Positions 1 to 8,873 are shown, counted from the stretch's first letter. The stretch: 64,000 nucleotides of DNA from Bacteroidota bacterium (GCA_021323165.1 JAJTCJ010000017.1:1-64000); one strand, 5' to 3'. Notes: generated from the sequence alone by a model not told the origin. Numbers and translations are program-made.

Positions 1-369
1 TGATACTTTTACAGGCTTAATATCCTTTTTAGCAGCGGGTTTAACTGCTTTTTTCAGAACTTTTGCTGCTTTGCCGCTTGTTTTGATACCTTTTTTAAGT
101 GTCAACGGTTTCGCAGACTTGGTTGCCTTAGCGGATTTTTTCGCTACAGGTTTTGATATTTTTTTTATTACGGTTTTTTTGGACACAATTTTCTTTGTTG
201 CGGTTTTAGCAACGGGTTTTGGAGAAGGCTTGGAAGCCTTCTTTGTTTTAACTGGTTTTACGGCTTTCGCTGACTTTGTCAGCCCTTTTTTCGCAGGTTT
301 TGCCGAAGCTTTTGTTGAAGCTTTAGACGCTTTCTTTGCCGGTTTTTTCATAATTTGTTTCTTGCTCAT
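1..369 (-). CDS. Lys/Ala/Pro-rich basic protein, N-terminal part (runs off the window)
   Basis: The minus strand is open from an ATG at 369 to the window edge, giving 123 codons without a stop. The product is almost entirely Lys, Ala, Pro, Ser and Thr, with runs such as AKKASKAS and PVKTKKASKPSPK, so this part is very basic, disordered and resembles histone H1 tails. In Bacteroidota such N-termini occur on histone-H1-like DNA-binding proteins and also in front of folded domains such as TraR/DksA zinc fingers. The C-terminal half that would decide lies outside the window. The plus-strand reading of the same DNA gives only a Phe/Ala-rich shadow. A divergent tRNA promoter lies upstream. Presence of the gene is fairly sure; its function is not. 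Confidence 0.6.
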   Translation of the reverse strand, partial: MSKKQIMKKPAKKASKASTKASAKPAKKGLTKSAKAVKPVKTKKASKPSPKPVAKTATKKIVSKKTVIKKISKPVAKKSAKATKSAKPLTLKKGIKTSGKAAKVLKKAVKPAAKKDIKPVKVS

Positions 370-462
370 TTTTAGAAAATAAGAACAAAAATTTACGCAA
401 TATTCAATACCCTGCTTTTTTAAAAATATTTAAAGGTATATGACAATTGAAAAGATAAATAC

Positions 463-470
463 TATATTTG
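463..470 (+). promoter_or_regulatory. Bacteroidota -7 promoter box for tRNA-Met
   Basis: TATATTTG fits the Bacteroidota -7 consensus TAnnTTTG and lies 17 bases before the mature tRNA 5' end, as expected for a short leader. A clear -33 TTTG at the usual spacing is not visible; TTG at 447-449 is too close. Confidence 0.55.
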
Positions 471-487
471 CGCCCTCAAAAACCAAT

Positions 488-561
488 GGCGAGGTAGCTC
501 AGATGGTTAGAGCGCAGGATTCATAACCCTGAGGTCTCGGGTTCAACTCCCGATCTCGCTA
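488..561 (+). tRNA. tRNA-Met (CAT anticodon)
   Basis: A 74-nt cloverleaf can be folded by eye: acceptor GGCGAGG with TCTCGCT (two G-U pairs), a D arm, an anticodon loop TTCATAA with CAT at 522-524, and T arm TCGGG-TTCAACT-CCCGA. The discriminator is A561 and CCA is not encoded. The anticodon stem lacks the three consecutive G-C pairs of initiator tRNA, so elongator Met is most likely. A CAT anticodon can also be a lysidine-modified tRNA-Ile, which I judge less likely. Confidence 0.93.
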
Positions 562-567
562 CAAAGG

Positions 568-592
568 AAAGCCCCGATTCGGGGCTTTTTTT
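568..592 (+). terminator. Rho-independent terminator after tRNA-Met
   Basis: The hairpin AAAGCCCCG-ATT-CGGGGCTTT is followed by a T run and begins 7 bases after the tRNA, so it closes a single-gene tRNA transcript. Confidence 0.85.
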
Positions 593-859
593 ATTTAATC
601 CTTTACCCCATTAATGGCCCTTTTATTCTTAAAACCAGCCTTCTTCTAAGGTCCTTGATATTGCTACCGACTCATTACTATTCGTTAATTGTGCAATAAT
701 TACCACACTCACAACTACGTATTAATAGCCTTAGAAAACTGAATATATTGATTTTACTATATAAAGTTACCTTCTGCACAAAACAGGCACGTTTATCATA
801 TGCAATTTCTCTTAAACTATGGATCATACAATAATTAATATTAACTAAAAACTAAAAAG

Positions 860-1306
860 ATGAAAACAGTCAGCACAATTTGTACAGGTTTATTTATTTC
901 TACAGCATTACTTCTAACTTCATGCGATGGGGACGGTACCCGTAATGATCGTCATGATGATACAAGAGAAGTGAATAACGTAGATGTAGACCGTACTACT
1001 TCCGGCAACGTTGAAATTGAAACAAGAGATTACAGAAAAGAAAGAGATGACTACAATGTAAGAATGAATACAAGACTTGGTGAACTAGACAGTGAGATCG
1101 AAGAATTAAGAAAAGAAAGAGCTGCTGAAAAAGACAAAGTTCGTGTTAAAGAATACGATATTAAAATTGAACAGCGAGAAAGAAGCAGAAAAGGCTTAAA
1201 AGAAAGATTGAACAATGCTGCTAACAAAGCTGATGCTGAATGGGATGAGTTCAAAAGAGATGTAGACAATTTCTTTGATGGTGATCTTAATAATGATGGT
1301 AAATAA
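860..1306 (+). CDS. Small coiled-coil lipoprotein of unknown function
   Basis: A 148-aa protein starts with a lipoprotein signal peptide whose lipobox is LTSC (Cys at about residue 22), so it should be lipid-anchored in the envelope. Next comes an acidic, Asp/Asn/Arg-rich linker. From about residue 55 to 130 there is a highly charged Glu/Lys/Arg helix (ELDSEIEELRKERAAEKDK) that looks like a coiled coil. The tail DLNNDGK resembles a calcium-binding loop. It appears to be a single-gene unit, closed by a strong hairpin at 1333. The 263 bases upstream show no other gene and no clear promoter box. I do not recognise a named family. Confidence 0.75.
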   Translation: MKTVSTICTGLFISTALLLTSCDGDGTRNDRHDDTREVNNVDVDRTTSGNVEIETRDYRKERDDYNVRMNTRLGELDSEIEELRKERAAEKDKVRVKEYDIKIEQRERSRKGLKERLNNAANKADAEWDEFKRDVDNFFDGDLNNDGK

Positions 1307-1332
1307 TCTGAATATTATTTTTCCAAATTAAT

Positions 1333-1380
1333 AAATGACCTGATAATTTTAGAATATGTTCTAAAATTATCAGGTCATTT
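1333..1380. terminator. Perfect 22-bp stem hairpin, probable terminator
   Basis: The arms 1333-1354 and 1359-1380 are perfect 22-base inverted repeats around a TATG loop, and the outer end is A-rich on one strand and T-rich on the other. It sits between the lipoprotein gene and the permease, 25 bases before the permease ATG. It most likely ends the lipoprotein transcript. Confidence 0.75.
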
Positions 1381-1405
1381 TCATTTTGCTTATCAGAAAA
1401 TATTT

Positions 1406-2635
1406 ATGGCTGAAACTAAATTAAGAAGAACATTAGGCCTTGGAGAATGTATTTTCTTTGGAGTAGGTTCTATCCTCGGTGCGGGGATCTATGCTTTAAT
1501 AGGAAAAGTTGCGGGTCACGGAGAAAACATGACCTGGCTGGCATTTTTGATTGCATCTATCACTGCGCTATTTTCAGCATTTTCTTATGCTGAGCTTACT
1601 TCAGCCTACCCTTCTGCCGGAGGTGAATTTGTTTTTGCGAAGAAGGCAATGGGAAAAAAAATGGGCGGTGTTCTTGGAACAATGATCTCCTTTAATGGAA
1701 TAATCAGCGGAGCAACCGTTTCTTTAGGCTTTGCCGGATATTTTTCTAAATTAATTGACGTACCACTTCTTGTTGCCGCGATTGGTATCATCCTTATAAT
1801 TTTTGCAGTTAACATTTCGGGAATAAAACAATCATCTGTTATAAATATAATCTTTACCATCATTGAAGCTTTGGGTTTAATACTGGTTATTTATTCAGCT
1901 TATAACTTTATAGGTAAAGTGAACTATGTTGAAATGCCTTCAGCAGGAATTAATGGATTACTTCTGGCAAGCGCTCTGAGCTTTTATGCCTATATCGGTT
2001 TTGAGGATATTATAAAACTTGCTGAAGAAACGAAAAAACCCGAACGAACTATTCCTAAGGCACTATTCTCTGCCAACGCAATCGTAGCGATCATATATAC
2101 AATAATTGCAGTTTGTGCTGTAAGTGTTATTCCCTGGAATGAGCTGGCAAATTCAAAAAGTCCACTCGCGGATGTTGTAGGTAGCAAATTAGGACAAACA
2201 GGTATTTTAATTATATCGTTTATCGCTTTATTTTCTACATCCAATACAATTCTTTCAAATATGATGAGCAGTTCAAGAGTTGTTCTTAAAATGTCGAACG
2301 AAATATCATTCTTTAAAAAGTTGTCTTATGTTTCTCCCAAACGTAAAACGCCAATAGCTGCTCTCATTTTTATTTTAATAACGATGATCATGTTTGCATT
2401 TATTGGGAAGATAGAAACGGTAGCCATGATTGCAAATTTCTTTATCTTTTTTACCTTTTTAATGGTCAATGTTTCTGTAATAATTCTGAGAGTGAAAGAT
2501 AAAAAACTGATACGTCCTTTCCGCATCCCAATAAACATTAAAAACATTCCTGTTTTAAGTGTTATGGGTGTGTTAATGACTGCTGTGCTGATGGGTTATA
2601 CCATTTATGGGTTAATAAAGAACGGAATCGAATAA
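1406..2635 (+). CDS. APC-superfamily amino-acid permease
   Basis: A 409-aa polytopic membrane protein with about 11-12 hydrophobic segments. The first membrane segment carries the APC signature GAGIY (SILGAGIYALIGK), and segment 2 is followed by YAELTSAYPSAGGEF, the conserved segment that helps form the substrate site in the APC family. It should be a secondary transporter of an amino acid or related amine in the inner membrane; the substrate cannot be read from sequence. The length is slightly short of the usual 430-480 aa, with little C-terminal tail. It ends 21 bases before the end of the convergent TPR/SpoIIE gene, and an AT-only inverted repeat (2632-2641 with 2651-2660) covers both stop codons. 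Confidence 0.9.
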   Translation: MAETKLRRTLGLGECIFFGVGSILGAGIYALIGKVAGHGENMTWLAFLIASITALFSAFSYAELTSAYPSAGGEFVFAKKAMGKKMGGVLGTMISFNGIISGATVSLGFAGYFSKLIDVPLLVAAIGIILIIFAVNISGIKQSSVINIIFTIIEALGLILVIYSAYNFIGKVNYVEMPSAGINGLLLASALSFYAYIGFEDIIKLAEETKKPERTIPKALFSANAIVAIIYTIIAVCAVSVIPWNELANSKSPLADVVGSKLGQTGILIISFIALFSTSNTILSNMMSSSRVVLKMSNEISFFKKLSYVSPKRKTPIAALIFILITMIMFAFIGKIETVAMIANFFIFFTFLMVNVSVIILRVKDKKLIRPFRIPINIKNIPVLSVMGVLMTAVLMGYTIYGLIKNGIE

Positions 2636-2656
2636 TTAAAAATTTGCACCTTTTAA

Positions 2657-4180
2657 TTATAATCTCACTCCTATCACGCACACATCATCGATCTGATCGA
2701 GATCACCTTTCCAGGTATTGAAGCTTTCGTCAACCAATTGTTTCTGATCAGGCATATTCTTATCACTAATAGCTAGTAGAAGCTCTTTAAATTTGCTGTA
2801 TTTGAATTTTTTCCCTTTCTCTCCACCAAATTGATCAGCATAACCATCAGTAAAAAGATATAAGATATCACCTTTATTTAAATGAAGATGATGTGTGGTA
2901 AAAGGTTTTTGAAACTCATGCTTACCAATCGGCTGTTTATCTGCTTTGATCTCTCTTATCTCATTCCCTGTAAAATACCAAAGAGGATTGTTTGCTCCTG
3001 CCCATTGTATTTCTTTTTTACTATTATTAATTACGCATAAAGAAATATCCATCCCATCTTTCACTTCACTTTCGCTTTTTTCAAACGTTTCGATCACTAG
3101 CTCTCTCACTTTATCCAATATATTCCCAGGATCAGTTAATCCAAACTCTTTTACTGTTCTGTTTAATGCATTTGAGCATACAACCGAGATCATAGCACCC
3201 GGAACACCATGCCCGGTGCAATCAGCTGCTGCAATAAAAACTATATCACCTTTTTTCTCCATCCAGTAAAAATCTCCTGCGACAACATCCTTTGGCTTAT
3301 AAAGGATGAATGAATTCTCAAGAATTTCCCTCACAGATCTCTCCGATGGTAGGATTGCTTGCTGCAAACGTTTAGCATAATTTATACTATCTGAGATATC
3401 ACGATTTTTAGCTTCAACTAATTCTTTTTGCTGAGCGATTATTTTATGAGACCGTTTCTTATTTCTATAACTCCTGTATGTAACGCCAGCCAGGGCAAGC
3501 ATTAGTACGAATCCACCAATGAAAGCATTACGCTGCATCTTTTGCTTTTCTAATTCTTCAGTCGCCAATGCATCTCTTTTATCCTGCTCATGCTTTGCTG
3601 CCTGCTCTTTCTTTTCAAAGGCAAAGTTCATTTCCGATTCAACCACTTTATTCCGGGCTTCTTCATTAAATATGCTGTCTTTTAATAATGTGAATTGCTT
3701 ATGATGATTGTAGGCAGACTTAAAGTCACCTATCGCTGAATCTAATACAGATAAAGCTTGATAAGCTTTCACAATATCAGGCCTGGATGCAATTGATTTG
3801 GATACAGCTAAACTTTTAGCCTGATATTTCCTTCCTTCACTGATATTTTTCAGTTGGAAATATAGGAGACCGATATTATGATAAGAAGAAGCTATTCCTT
3901 TTTTATCACCCATCTCCTCCTTCATAATTAATGATTTTGAAAAAAACTCAAGCGCCTTTTTATAATCACCAATATGCTTATACGTATTTCCCATATTTCC
4001 ATAAGAAAGAGCGAGGCCTTTTTTATCTCCCGACTCCTGTTTGATCGCAACCGATTTTAACTGATATTCCAATGCTTTCGAGAAATCTCCCTTGTCATCA
4101 TAAATAATCCCAATGTTATTGAATGAAGAAGCCAACCCTTTTTTATCACCTATTTCTTCCCGTATTTTAACAGCTTTCAT
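2657..4180 (-). CDS. TPR / SpoIIE-type (PP2C-like) phosphatase, C-terminal fragment of a frameshifted gene
   Basis: This 507-aa frame holds three to four TPR units with a regular 40-residue period, then a transmembrane helix (about 219-236), the linker motif DISDSINYAKRLQQAILPS, and a SpoIIE-type serine phosphatase domain (about 290-507). Metal-binding motifs are intact: AGDFYW (Asp 303), DCTGHGVPGA (Asp 320), FTDGY and a final IDDVCVIG. Such proteins sense through periplasmic TPRs and dephosphorylate cytoplasmic partner proteins. The ATG at 4180 is not the natural start: the same frame continues upstream with TPR sequence (SYGNIGGIYYSTGDYTKALEYH) that joins the N-terminal fragment at 4177-4653 after a frame loss near 4247-4254. 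Family assignment is sure; whether it is functional is doubtful. Confidence 0.85.
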   Translation of the reverse strand: MKAVKIREEIGDKKGLASSFNNIGIIYDDKGDFSKALEYQLKSVAIKQESGDKKGLALSYGNMGNTYKHIGDYKKALEFFSKSLIMKEEMGDKKGIASSYHNIGLLYFQLKNISEGRKYQAKSLAVSKSIASRPDIVKAYQALSVLDSAIGDFKSAYNHHKQFTLLKDSIFNEEARNKVVESEMNFAFEKKEQAAKHEQDKRDALATEELEKQKMQRNAFIGGFVLMLALAGVTYRSYRNKKRSHKIIAQQKELVEAKNRDISDSINYAKRLQQAILPSERSVREILENSFILYKPKDVVAGDFYWMEKKGDIVFIAAADCTGHGVPGAMISVVCSNALNRTVKEFGLTDPGNILDKVRELVIETFEKSESEVKDGMDISLCVINNSKKEIQWAGANNPLWYFTGNEIREIKADKQPIGKHEFQKPFTTHHLHLNKGDILYLFTDGYADQFGGEKGKKFKYSKFKELLLAISDKNMPDQKQLVDESFNTWKGDLDQIDDVCVIGVRL

Positions 4181-4653
4181 GTGGTATTCAAGTGCCTTAG
4201 TATAATCTCCCGTAGAATAATAGATCCCGCCAATATTTCCGTAAGAACCAAACCTATGTTATTATATACTGAACCCATACTTTTGTTATCTTTCAGCTCC
4301 TCGAGGATAGGAAGCGATCTCAGATAAAACTCAAGAGATTTAATGTAATCACTCTTATAATAATGGATTATACCAAGATTTATAAAAGCTCTCGCCTTTT
4401 CATGCTCAAAGAAAAGTGATTTCTCCGCATTATTTATCATGTCCAGTGCTTCATTTGAATATTTTATTCCTGAGTTATAATCCCCGGTAATAGCATATTC
4501 CCAGCTTACTAAATTTAGAGCCTTCACCTTGGTTGTATCGGGCACAGTTGATGTATTTAAAACAATCTGAAGGGAATCTATAACAGAAACCTGGGCCATG
4601 GAGGTTAACTGATGAAAACTTATTAAAATAAAAACGAGAAACGATCTGTTCAT
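4177..4653 (-). CDS. TPR / SpoIIE phosphatase, N-terminal fragment (signal peptide and first TPRs)
   Basis: The 158-aa frame starts with a signal peptide (about 1-20, cleavage after SMA) and carries TPR-like helices up to residue 134 (SVYNNIG). After that the frame is lost and the last 24 residues (LVLTEILAG...) are out-of-frame reading. The equivalent TPR position, GSVYNNIG here and GSYGNIG in the downstream frame, recurs after only 26 bases, whereas the repeat period in this protein is 120 bases. About 94 bases, 31 codons plus one, therefore appear to be missing. The two fragments are almost certainly one gene, 4653 to 2657, broken by a deletion or by an assembly collapse inside the TPR array. 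Confidence 0.75.
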   Translation of the reverse strand: MNRSFLVFILISFHQLTSMAQVSVIDSLQIVLNTSTVPDTTKVKALNLVSWEYAITGDYNSGIKYSNEALDMINNAEKSLFFEHEKARAFINLGIIHYYKSDYIKSLEFYLRSLPILEELKDNKSMGSVYNNIGLVLTEILAGSIILREIILRHLNTT

Positions 4654-4823
4654 TAATTATATCTGTTTTAAATTTATTTCAATCAAAGGGAATCGATGAC
4701 TATTAAGATCGAGAAGTAAATTTAGTATTAAAATTCAGATGCTAAACTGCATCTTCAGTATCGAAACAAACTCCATATTTGGAACGATTTTTTATCTGCT
4801 ATTGCATATTTGAACAAAATCAT

Positions 4824-5273
4824 ATGAAATCAGCTTCCTTAATAACATGCGGAATTTATCTGTACGATAAAACATCGAATAAGATTCTGATCTGTCATGC
4901 AACCAACTCATCCTGGAAAACCTGGTCGATTCCCAAGGGAATAAAAGATGAAGGTGAAGAAGAGCAGGATGCTGCCATTCGGGAATTGGAAGAGGAAACA
5001 GGAATTAAGAAAAATGAATTGGATTTAAATTCTGTTATAAAATTGGAACCTGTCAAATATAAAAAACAGAATAAGTTCCTGCAGCCTTTTTTTATACTGA
5101 CTGCAACTTCATTAGAGGACAAAGAATTCACATGTTCAACAATGGTCAAAGAAGGTGTTCCTGAAATAGATAAATGGGCCTGGGTTAATCCGGAAGTAAT
5201 ATTAAACAAGCTGCATGAAAGCCAACAGCATCACTATTCGACTATCCTCCAGCTGATAGAAAGATCACACTAA
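4824..5273 (+). CDS. Nudix hydrolase
   Basis: A 149-aa Nudix-fold protein. The Nudix box GX5EX7REUXEEXGU is complete: G-IKDEG-E, then REL-EEETGI, so the Mg-binding glutamates are present. Such enzymes cleave nucleoside diphosphates linked to another group; the start SLITCGIYLYD and the sequence around WKTWSIPKG resemble the Ap4A-hydrolase / MutT-like branch, but the substrate is not certain. I chose the ATG at 4824 because the fold begins directly after it; the frame can be extended to 4779, which adds unconserved residues. It converges on ligD with only 3 bases between the stop codons. Confidence 0.88.
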   Translation: MKSASLITCGIYLYDKTSNKILICHATNSSWKTWSIPKGIKDEGEEEQDAAIRELEEETGIKKNELDLNSVIKLEPVKYKKQNKFLQPFFILTATSLEDKEFTCSTMVKEGVPEIDKWAWVNPEVILNKLHESQQHHYSTILQLIERSH

Positions 5274-5276
5274 TAA

Positions 5277-8015
5277 TTATTCCTTTTCAAAACCTGCGAT
5301 CACTTTTTCCAGATTGATCCCTTTTCCGATAACAGGCTTAAAGATATCTCCTTCACTCTTTACCCTGTCCAATGCATTGTGAATTGTAAAATCAGTCATC
5401 TTCAATCCTTTTTTAACTTCCTCCCAGTGCAAAGGCATTGAAACCGTAGCTCCCGGTTTCGGCCTTACAGAATATGGTGCTGAAACTGTTGCCTGGGCCC
5501 TATTCTGAAGGAAATCGATATACATCTTTCCTTTACGTGCTTTTACGGCCCGTTCAATACTTGTAAATTCAGGGATTGTCTGATGAACCAACCGCGCAAT
5601 AACCCGTGCAAATTCTTTCGATTGCTCATAGGTGTATTTTGTTCCCAAAGGAATATAAATATGTATTCCTGTTGATCCGCTTGTTTTGGGATAAGAAGGA
5701 ACACCCATACCATCGAGAACATCTTTGGTTACTCTTGCGGCTTCAATAACCTGATCGAAGGTGTTTTTAGCAGGATCCAGATCAATGATGCACCAATCGG
5801 GATAATCCTCAGTTTCAACCCTGCTGTGCCATGGATTCATTTCAATGCATCCTAAAGAAGCCATATACAATAAGCTTGCATCATCCTTAGCAACCAGATA
5901 GTTCCTATCTCTGTCATCCGCATCGCTATGATATAAAAATGTTTCAACCCAATCTGGCGCTTTACCTGTTACATCTTTATAAAAGAAATGTTGTCCGTTG
6001 ATCCCATCCGGATGCCGGTTCATTGACTGAGGCCGGTCTTTTAAATAGGGTAAGATGTAGGGAGCCATCTGATAATAATAATTCAGAAGATCGCGTTTGG
6101 TGATCTTTTCTTTTGGCCAGTAAAACTTACTCAGATTAGTGAATTTCAATTCATGACCATTCACTTTCCTTACTTGTGTTTCATCGGTCGGGTTTAAAAG
6201 AGTCTTTCTCTCTTTTTTTCCTGAAGGAACAATTATCTTCTTGCCAGAAATTTTTTCAGATGCAATTGCTTTAGAAGTTGATTTAGGTTTTTCGCGGATC
6301 ACATCGCTTGATTTTTTATCGATTCGCATACCTTCAAAAGATGGATGACGCATAATTCCGTCACTTGTCATTTCAGTGAAACTCACTTCGCATACCAACT
6401 TTGGTTTCAACCATGTTGCTGTAGCATTGGGAGGATTTGGCCGGAAACGCGAAGGTTTATTTATATCCGGAAGTTCTGTAAAAGGTGGTTTGTTGGTGAT
6501 CAATGGTTTGAACAACTTCATCATTTCCTGCTGGGTTTTATCACTGAATCCGGTTCCAATTTTTCCGGTATAGATCAGTTTACCATCATCATAAACCCCA
6601 ACCAGCAAAGCACTGAACTTTTTTCTGGAATCATCATTCAGCGTAAATCCTCCAATCACCATTTCCTGACGTTGGTTCGCTTTGATCTTAAGCCACTCTG
6701 TATTACGCACACCTATCTTGTATGTACTGTCGGCCTTCTTTGCGATAATCCCTTCAAGGCCCATTTTTTTTGCGGCTTCGAAGAATTCTATACCGGAACT
6801 TCCAAAGCTCTCACTGTATTTTATAATGCTATTTTCAGGTATTATTGATTGAAGAACAGCTTTTCTCTCTGTAAGCGGTAAACCGGTAAGATCTTTTCCT
6901 TCATACCACATAACATCAAACACATAAAATAATAATTCTCCATCCGCTTCACTTCTCCAGTTCTGAAGATCTCCGAAATTAGAGATGCCATTCTCCCCAA
7001 CCACCACAACTTCTCCATCTATCACGGCATCAACACCCCAGCCTTTTAAGGTTTTAACAACCGGATAAAATTTATCGTTGAAGGATTTATCATTTCTTGA
7101 TTTCAAATCAACCTTCTTTTTATTACAGAAAGCTACCGCACGATATCCATCCCATTTCACTTCATACACCCACCCTTCTTCTTCAAAAGGCTTGTCAACC
7201 AAAGTAGCCAGCATAGGTTTCAATGCTGACGGAAATTTTCCTTTTGGAGCACTCTTTAAAATTTCATCAGCATCCTTTTCTACTGATTCATCCTTTCCTT
7301 TTTTTTTTGCCGCCTTGGCGGCTCTTTTTACAGTTTTCTTAACAGCTTTTTTTGCAGAAGCTTTTTTAGATTTGGTAGTCTTCACTGCTTCCTTTTCTTT
7401 TTTAGAACTGTCATGTCCATTTGACCCATAAAAATGGGTGCTTGTTTTTGCAATTTGTTCCAATGTTTTTTTAGATATCACTGATTTATCTTTAAGGGTT
7501 ATATCATCTGAAGATGCATGCTCATCCTTAACTTTAAATAATAACCATCCATTCTCTCCTCTTCCGTGAGCTTTAACCAAGGCATATTCGCCTTTTAATT
7601 TTTTACCGTGAATATTAAAATGAAGTTTTCCTGATTTTAATCCCTGAAGGAAATATTTATCCTGCTCTTTTTTATTCTTGAATTCTCCTTTTGCCGGTTC
7701 ATAAAATCCTTCATCCCAAATTATAACAGTACCTGCACCGTAACCACTCGGAATGATGCCTTCAAAATTCCTATAATCATAAGGATGATCTTCCACCATC
7801 ATAGCCAGGCGCTTAACTTTAGGATCTGTTGATGGACCTTTTGGAACAGCCCAGCTTTTTAAAACGCCTTCCATTTCAAGTCTGAAATCATAATGCAGAT
7901 GAGAAGCGGCATGCTTCTGTATCACAAATCTCAGCTTATCATCTTTGGGTTTACCACCTGTAGGTTCGGGGCTTTCTTTAAAATTACGTTTTGCTTTATA
8001 TTTTGTTAATCCCAT
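5277..8015 (-). CDS. ligD: DNA ligase D (phosphoesterase-ligase-polymerase)
   Basis: A 912-aa protein with the three-domain order of Pseudomonas-type LigD, the enzyme of bacterial non-homologous end joining. Residues 1-190 are the 3'-phosphoesterase, with HxxxxxHYD metal and catalytic residues (H35, H41, D43). A Lys/Ala-rich linker (about 200-250) leads to the ATP-dependent ligase (about 260-560), whose adenylated lysine lies in EVKWDGYRA (K287), followed by an OB fold. Residues about 610-910 form the primase-like polymerase, with IIDLDP and SGSTGIHI motifs. The protein is full length and all three active sites look intact. No ku gene is visible in this window, so its partner must lie elsewhere. 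A terminator at 8071-8095 separates it from the gene upstream. Confidence 0.96.
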   Translation of the reverse strand: MGLTKYKAKRNFKESPEPTGGKPKDDKLRFVIQKHAASHLHYDFRLEMEGVLKSWAVPKGPSTDPKVKRLAMMVEDHPYDYRNFEGIIPSGYGAGTVIIWDEGFYEPAKGEFKNKKEQDKYFLQGLKSGKLHFNIHGKKLKGEYALVKAHGRGENGWLLFKVKDEHASSDDITLKDKSVISKKTLEQIAKTSTHFYGSNGHDSSKKEKEAVKTTKSKKASAKKAVKKTVKRAAKAAKKKGKDESVEKDADEILKSAPKGKFPSALKPMLATLVDKPFEEEGWVYEVKWDGYRAVAFCNKKKVDLKSRNDKSFNDKFYPVVKTLKGWGVDAVIDGEVVVVGENGISNFGDLQNWRSEADGELLFYVFDVMWYEGKDLTGLPLTERKAVLQSIIPENSIIKYSESFGSSGIEFFEAAKKMGLEGIIAKKADSTYKIGVRNTEWLKIKANQRQEMVIGGFTLNDDSRKKFSALLVGVYDDGKLIYTGKIGTGFSDKTQQEMMKLFKPLITNKPPFTELPDINKPSRFRPNPPNATATWLKPKLVCEVSFTEMTSDGIMRHPSFEGMRIDKKSSDVIREKPKSTSKAIASEKISGKKIIVPSGKKERKTLLNPTDETQVRKVNGHELKFTNLSKFYWPKEKITKRDLLNYYYQMAPYILPYLKDRPQSMNRHPDGINGQHFFYKDVTGKAPDWVETFLYHSDADDRDRNYLVAKDDASLLYMASLGCIEMNPWHSRVETEDYPDWCIIDLDPAKNTFDQVIEAARVTKDVLDGMGVPSYPKTSGSTGIHIYIPLGTKYTYEQSKEFARVIARLVHQTIPEFTSIERAVKARKGKMYIDFLQNRAQATVSAPYSVRPKPGATVSMPLHWEEVKKGLKMTDFTIHNALDRVKSEGDIFKPVIGKGINLEKVIAGFEKE

Positions 8016-8070
8016 ACTTCAAGAATATTTTTGATCTTTCATCTTTACTAAAAATTAAGTGCCAGTATAA

Positions 8071-8095
8071 ATAAAAAGCCGGCTTTCACCGGCTT
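8071..8095 (-). terminator. Terminator between the disordered-protein gene and ligD
   Basis: AAGCCGG and CCGGCTT are paired around a 6-base loop, followed on the minus strand by TTTTTA. It starts just after the stop codon at 8100, so most transcripts of the upstream gene should end here instead of reading into ligD. Confidence 0.75.
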
Positions 8096-8099
8096 ACAT

Positions 8100-8873
8100 T
8101 TATCTTGAACCATAACGGCCTTTGCCTCTTTTTACAGGCGCTTTGCCATCACGGTAATCATCCTGGTCTTCCCAACTTTGTCCTCGCTGCTGTCCATCCC
8201 TATGTCCGAAACCTTCAGTTTGGCCTGAACTCTGGTAACCACTGTTTCTGAATTCATGGTCATCCATCTCATCTTCATAACTATCTCTGTTATCATAACC
8301 TGAGCGGTTGTAACGATCCTGTTCATTCTGACTTGTATATGTTCCGCGTCTTCCTCCATCACTGTTAAAACGAAGATCTCTTGTTGCTCCGTTATAAACA
8401 TCTGCAACATAGTCATCAGGACCTATACCCGGATGTCTTTTATTACTACCACGATATTCTTCTGCTCCACGGCTTTCAGGATGCTCACCATACAAATTGC
8501 GTGAATTACGTCCTCCGCCTTGTCTTTCATTATGGTCGTTTCTATATTGACCCTCGGATGAAGAACCGTATTGACGTGAACGCATTTCATTCTCATAGGC
8601 TTTTCTTCCTTCGTAATATCCTCTTTCAAATTCTGACATTTGAGAAGACCTGCCGCCATCATTTCCATCAGAATTCTTTATTGAACCAGATCGCTGATTA
8701 GCTCTTGGCCAGTCGGATCCATTTTCCATTCTTAGATCATCTTCATCCTCACCCATATCAGTATTTTTACTGTTCGTTTTTTGTTTGCGTCCCAGCTGGT
8801 CTTTACCATTTCGTTTAAGGCTGGAACTGCCTGTCTTTGGCGATTGTGTGGCTTTGTCGGATTTGTTTTTCAT
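8100..8873 (-). CDS. Intrinsically disordered Arg/Gly/Asn/Ser/Tyr-rich protein
   Basis: A 257-aa protein without signal peptide or membrane segment. It is dominated by Arg, Gly, Asn, Ser, Asp, Glu, Gln and Tyr, with many RG, YR and DR dipeptides, and has almost no hydrophobic core. Only a short block near residues 80-95 (SEFERGYYEGRKAYENEM) looks able to fold as a helix. Composition resembles RNA- or DNA-binding low-complexity proteins and stress-related glycine-rich proteins. A lysine-rich start and basic end suggest nucleic-acid contact, which is inference. It lies directly upstream of ligD on the same strand. That the frame is coding is supported by its length and its own terminator. I know no family for it. 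Confidence 0.65.
   Translation of the reverse strand: MKNKSDKATQSPKTGSSSLKRNGKDQLGRKQKTNSKNTDMGEDEDDLRMENGSDWPRANQRSGSIKNSDGNDGGRSSQMSEFERGYYEGRKAYENEMRSRQYGSSSEGQYRNDHNERQGGGRNSRNLYGEHPESRGAEEYRGSNKRHPGIGPDDYVADVYNGATRDLRFNSDGGRRGTYTSQNEQDRYNRSGYDNRDSYEDEMDDHEFRNSGYQSSGQTEGFGHRDGQQRGQSWEDQDDYRDGKAPVKRGKGRYGSR

Noticed and set aside
71-382. Phe/Ala-rich plus-strand reading frame of 103 codons
   Set aside because: It is the reverse of the Lys/Ala-rich gene on the minus strand; the composition is exactly what antisense of AAA, AAG and GCT codons gives.
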